Positions 5,304 to 7,070 of a DNA stretch of 7,070 bases are shown piece after piece. The stretch is from an uncultured Acidobacteriota bacterium (lineage in GTDB: Bacteria > Acidobacteriota > Terriglobia > Bryobacterales > Bryobacteraceae): positions 1-7,070 of the forward strand of contig CALFYN010000847.1 of assembly GCA_937952345.1 (NCBI GenBank), read 5' to 3'. The number at the start of each line of letters is the position of its first letter. Position 1 is the first letter of the stretch. The notes under the pieces were generated by a model, which was given only the letters and a program-made list of their open reading frames with translations, made no database searches and was not told the DNA's origin. The position numbers and the translations under genes were made by a program.

Positions 5304-7070
5304 ATGAAAAATCCAATACACAACAAGAGAACTATACCCCTGCTTGCCGGGACGGCCATTCTGGCGTCCGGCTATTTCCTTTCCGCGCAGGAGGCGCAGG
5401 AGCCCTCGGAGGAGCTCACTGTGGAACACGCCACCTGCGCGCTCTTCGGACCGAAGCAGAGCTTCTATTCGAAGAACGGACTGGAGGCAGCCAAGAGGAA
5501 GGAATTCGAATTCAGCCGCATTGCCATGGATGTGGCATCGCGGTTGCCGGCGCTGGCATCGAAAGATAGCGGAGGGCGGCCGGCGGAATCGGATAATGTG
5601 ATCGATAAGCACCTGTTCGAGCTTTGGCGGCAGAACAACGTCACGCCGGCGAACCGGACGAACGATTTCGAGTTCATCCGGCGGGTGACGGTGGACCTGA
5701 CGGGTCGCATTCCCAAGGCGGAGCGCGTGCAGGCATTCGTGGCCGATACGAGTGCGAACAAGCGGACGAAGCTGGTGGATGAACTGCTGGCGTCGCCGGA
5801 GTGGGTGGACAAATGGACGATGTTTTTCGGCGACCTGCTGAAGAACACGGTGCGAACCACTCAGGTTGTGCGCTACGCGGATGGACGGAATGCGTTTCAC
5901 CGTTGGATTCGCGAGTCGATGGAGCAGAACAAGCCGTACGACAAGATTGCCGGTGAGTTGCTGACGGCCCAGGGGGACAATAGCTACGAACAGGGGAATC
6001 TGAACTGGGTGGTCGGCGGGTTTGTGACGGGTGGTCCGGTGCAGGATTTGTGGGACCAGATGGCGGTGAACACGGCTGAGACGTTTCTCGGCGTGGGCCA
6101 TATGAACTGCGTGATGTGCCATGACGGGCGGCGGCACCTGGATACGCTGTCGCTGTGGGGCAAGAGCGCCACGCGGTATCAGGGTTATCAGATGTCGGCA
6201 TTCTTTGCGCGGACGGAATTGCGGCGCACGCGTGTGGGAACGGCGGCGACGCCGTATTACTGGACGGTGGACGACAACGGGCGCTACCGGGTGGGGAATT
6301 ACAATCTGAACACGACGACGGGGAACCGTCCGGCGCGGACGACCGTGGGCACGGTGCGCACGGTGACGCCGGAGTATCCGTTCAACGGGAAGGCTCCCGC
6401 GCAGGGGGAGAATTACCGCGTGGCGCTGGCGCGGGAAGTGACGAGCGATTTCCAGTTTGCGCGGGCGGCCGTGAATTATGTCTGGAAGCAGTTCATGACG
6501 AAGGCGTTTGTGGAGCCGGTGAATCAATTCGATCCGGCGCGGCTCGATCCGGACAATCCGCCGGAGGAGCCGTGGACGCTGCAGCCGAATCAGCCGCGGT
6601 TGTTGAATGCGCTGGCGCAGCATTTCATCGATGGGAAGTATGACCTGAAGGCGTTGATGCGGACGATTGTGACGAGCGATGCCTATCAGCTTTCGAGCCG
6701 CTACGCGGGGGAATGGAAAGCTTCGTACGAAGACTTGTACGCACGGCATATTCCGCGGCGTATGTGGGCGGAGGAGATTCATGACGCGGTGGTGCAGTCG
6801 ACCAATATTCCGGTGACGTACAACGTGAACGGGCTTGGTCCGGTGAATTGGGCGATGCAACTGCCGGATGTGGTGAACGTGGGTCCGGGGCAGTGGCTGG
6901 ATACGTTCTACCGCGGAAACCGGGATACGGAAGAGCGGCGTGCGGAGGGATCGACTCTGCAGGCGCTGAACATGATGAACGACAACTTTGTGATGAACCG
7001 GACGCGTGCCGGGGCAGCGAACTCGCAGGGTCTGCTGCGGCGCGCGATCACGAACACGACGGATGAGCAA
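5304..7070 (+). CDS. Secreted DUF1549/DUF1553 protein with a CxxCH motif, 3' end cut off by the window
   Basis: The frame is open from ATG 5304 to the window end, giving 589 residues and no stop. The N-terminus (MKNPIHNKRT, then a hydrophobic run to about residue 28, YFLSA) looks like a Sec signal peptide, so export is likely. Residues about 96-280 match DUF1549: FIRRVTVDLTGRIP (124-137), LLASPEWVDKW (161-171) and the closing CVMCH (269-273), a potential c-type heme site. Residues about 372 to the end match DUF1553: AREVTSDFQFARAAVNYVWKQF, SDAYQLSSRY, RRMWAEEIHDAV and TLQALNMMNDNFVMNR. Such proteins are abundant in Planctomycetota and also occur in Acidobacteriota, often next to DUF1501 genes; their biochemical role is not established. 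No separate N-terminal cytochrome-like domain precedes DUF1549. Residues 30-95 are instead a linker with Cys45 in HATCALFGP. The usual HPFDRW after CxxCH is replaced by DGRRHLDTLSLW. Confidence 0.9.
   Translation, partial: MKNPIHNKRTIPLLAGTAILASGYFLSAQEAQEPSEELTVEHATCALFGPKQSFYSKNGLEAAKRKEFEFSRIAMDVASRLPALASKDSGGRPAESDNVIDKHLFELWRQNNVTPANRTNDFEFIRRVTVDLTGRIPKAERVQAFVADTSANKRTKLVDELLASPEWVDKWTMFFGDLLKNTVRTTQVVRYADGRNAFHRWIRESMEQNKPYDKIAGELLTAQGDNSYEQGNLNWVVGGFVTGGPVQDLWDQMAVNTAETFLGVGHMNCVMCHDGRRHLDTLSLWGKSATRYQGYQMSAFFARTELRRTRVGTAATPYYWTVDDNGRYRVGNYNLNTTTGNRPARTTVGTVRTVTPEYPFNGKAPAQGENYRVALAREVTSDFQFARAAVNYVWKQFMTKAFVEPVNQFDPARLDPDNPPEEPWTLQPNQPRLLNALAQHFIDGKYDLKALMRTIVTSDAYQLSSRYAGEWKASYEDLYARHIPRRMWAEEIHDAVVQSTNIPVTYNVNGLGPVNWAMQLPDVVNVGPGQWLDTFYRGNRDTEERRAEGSTLQALNMMNDNFVMNRTRAGAANSQGLLRRAITNTTDEQ

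Noticed and set aside
5226..7070. A 614-codon open frame on the minus strand opposite the DUF1549 gene
   Set aside because: It is arginine-, histidine- and proline-rich, has no recognisable motifs, and mirrors a clear DUF1549/DUF1553 protein. G-ending codons on the plus strand remove stops on the other.
1..7070. A new defence, mobile or biosynthetic system
   Set aside because: I looked for repeats with spacers, transposase or recombinase motifs, toxin-antitoxin pairs and retron-like RNA, and saw none. The genes are housekeeping or broadly distributed families.

Overview
The window is a high-GC bacterial chromosome segment with two divergent transcription units. A lysine riboswitch lies in the intergenic region between them. 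The presumed organism is an Acidobacteriota member of the Solibacter/Bryobacter type. This rests on a DUF1549/DUF1553 secreted protein outside an obvious planctomycete context, strongly G- or C-ending codons, and the general protein flavour. It is an inference; Planctomycetota or Verrucomicrobiota are not excluded.

Left half, minus strand (3469 down to 47): a lysine/diaminopimelate operon transcribed leftward. Its order is lysine riboswitch, M20-family amidohydrolase, lysC (aspartate kinase), dapB (4-hydroxy-tetrahydrodipicolinate reductase). LysC makes the first committed step of the aspartate pathway and DapB the second reaction of the lysine branch. The M20 enzyme is the leader gene and probably acts as an N-acyl-diaminopimelate or related deacylase. 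lysC and dapB share one base (TAATG), so they are probably translationally coupled. The riboswitch is not in the ORF data. It was recognised by its conserved junction bases and by five helices, P1 to P5, that can be drawn base by base, with a complementary L2-L3 loop pair. It carries what looks like an extra stem-loop inside the P2 internal loop.

Middle (3470-3557): a compact divergent control region. It holds a possible extended -10 for each direction and three 10-bp tandem units between them.

Right half, plus strand (3558 to 7070): a Wzt-like ABC ATPase with a C-terminal polysaccharide-binding domain and no permease beside it, an OsmC-family thiol peroxidase-like protein, then a secreted DUF1549/DUF1553 protein with one CxxCH motif that runs off the right edge. 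These three do not form an obvious pathway.

No transposon, CRISPR array, tRNA, rRNA or defence system was seen. The most interesting content is the riboswitch, its insertion and its unusual leader.
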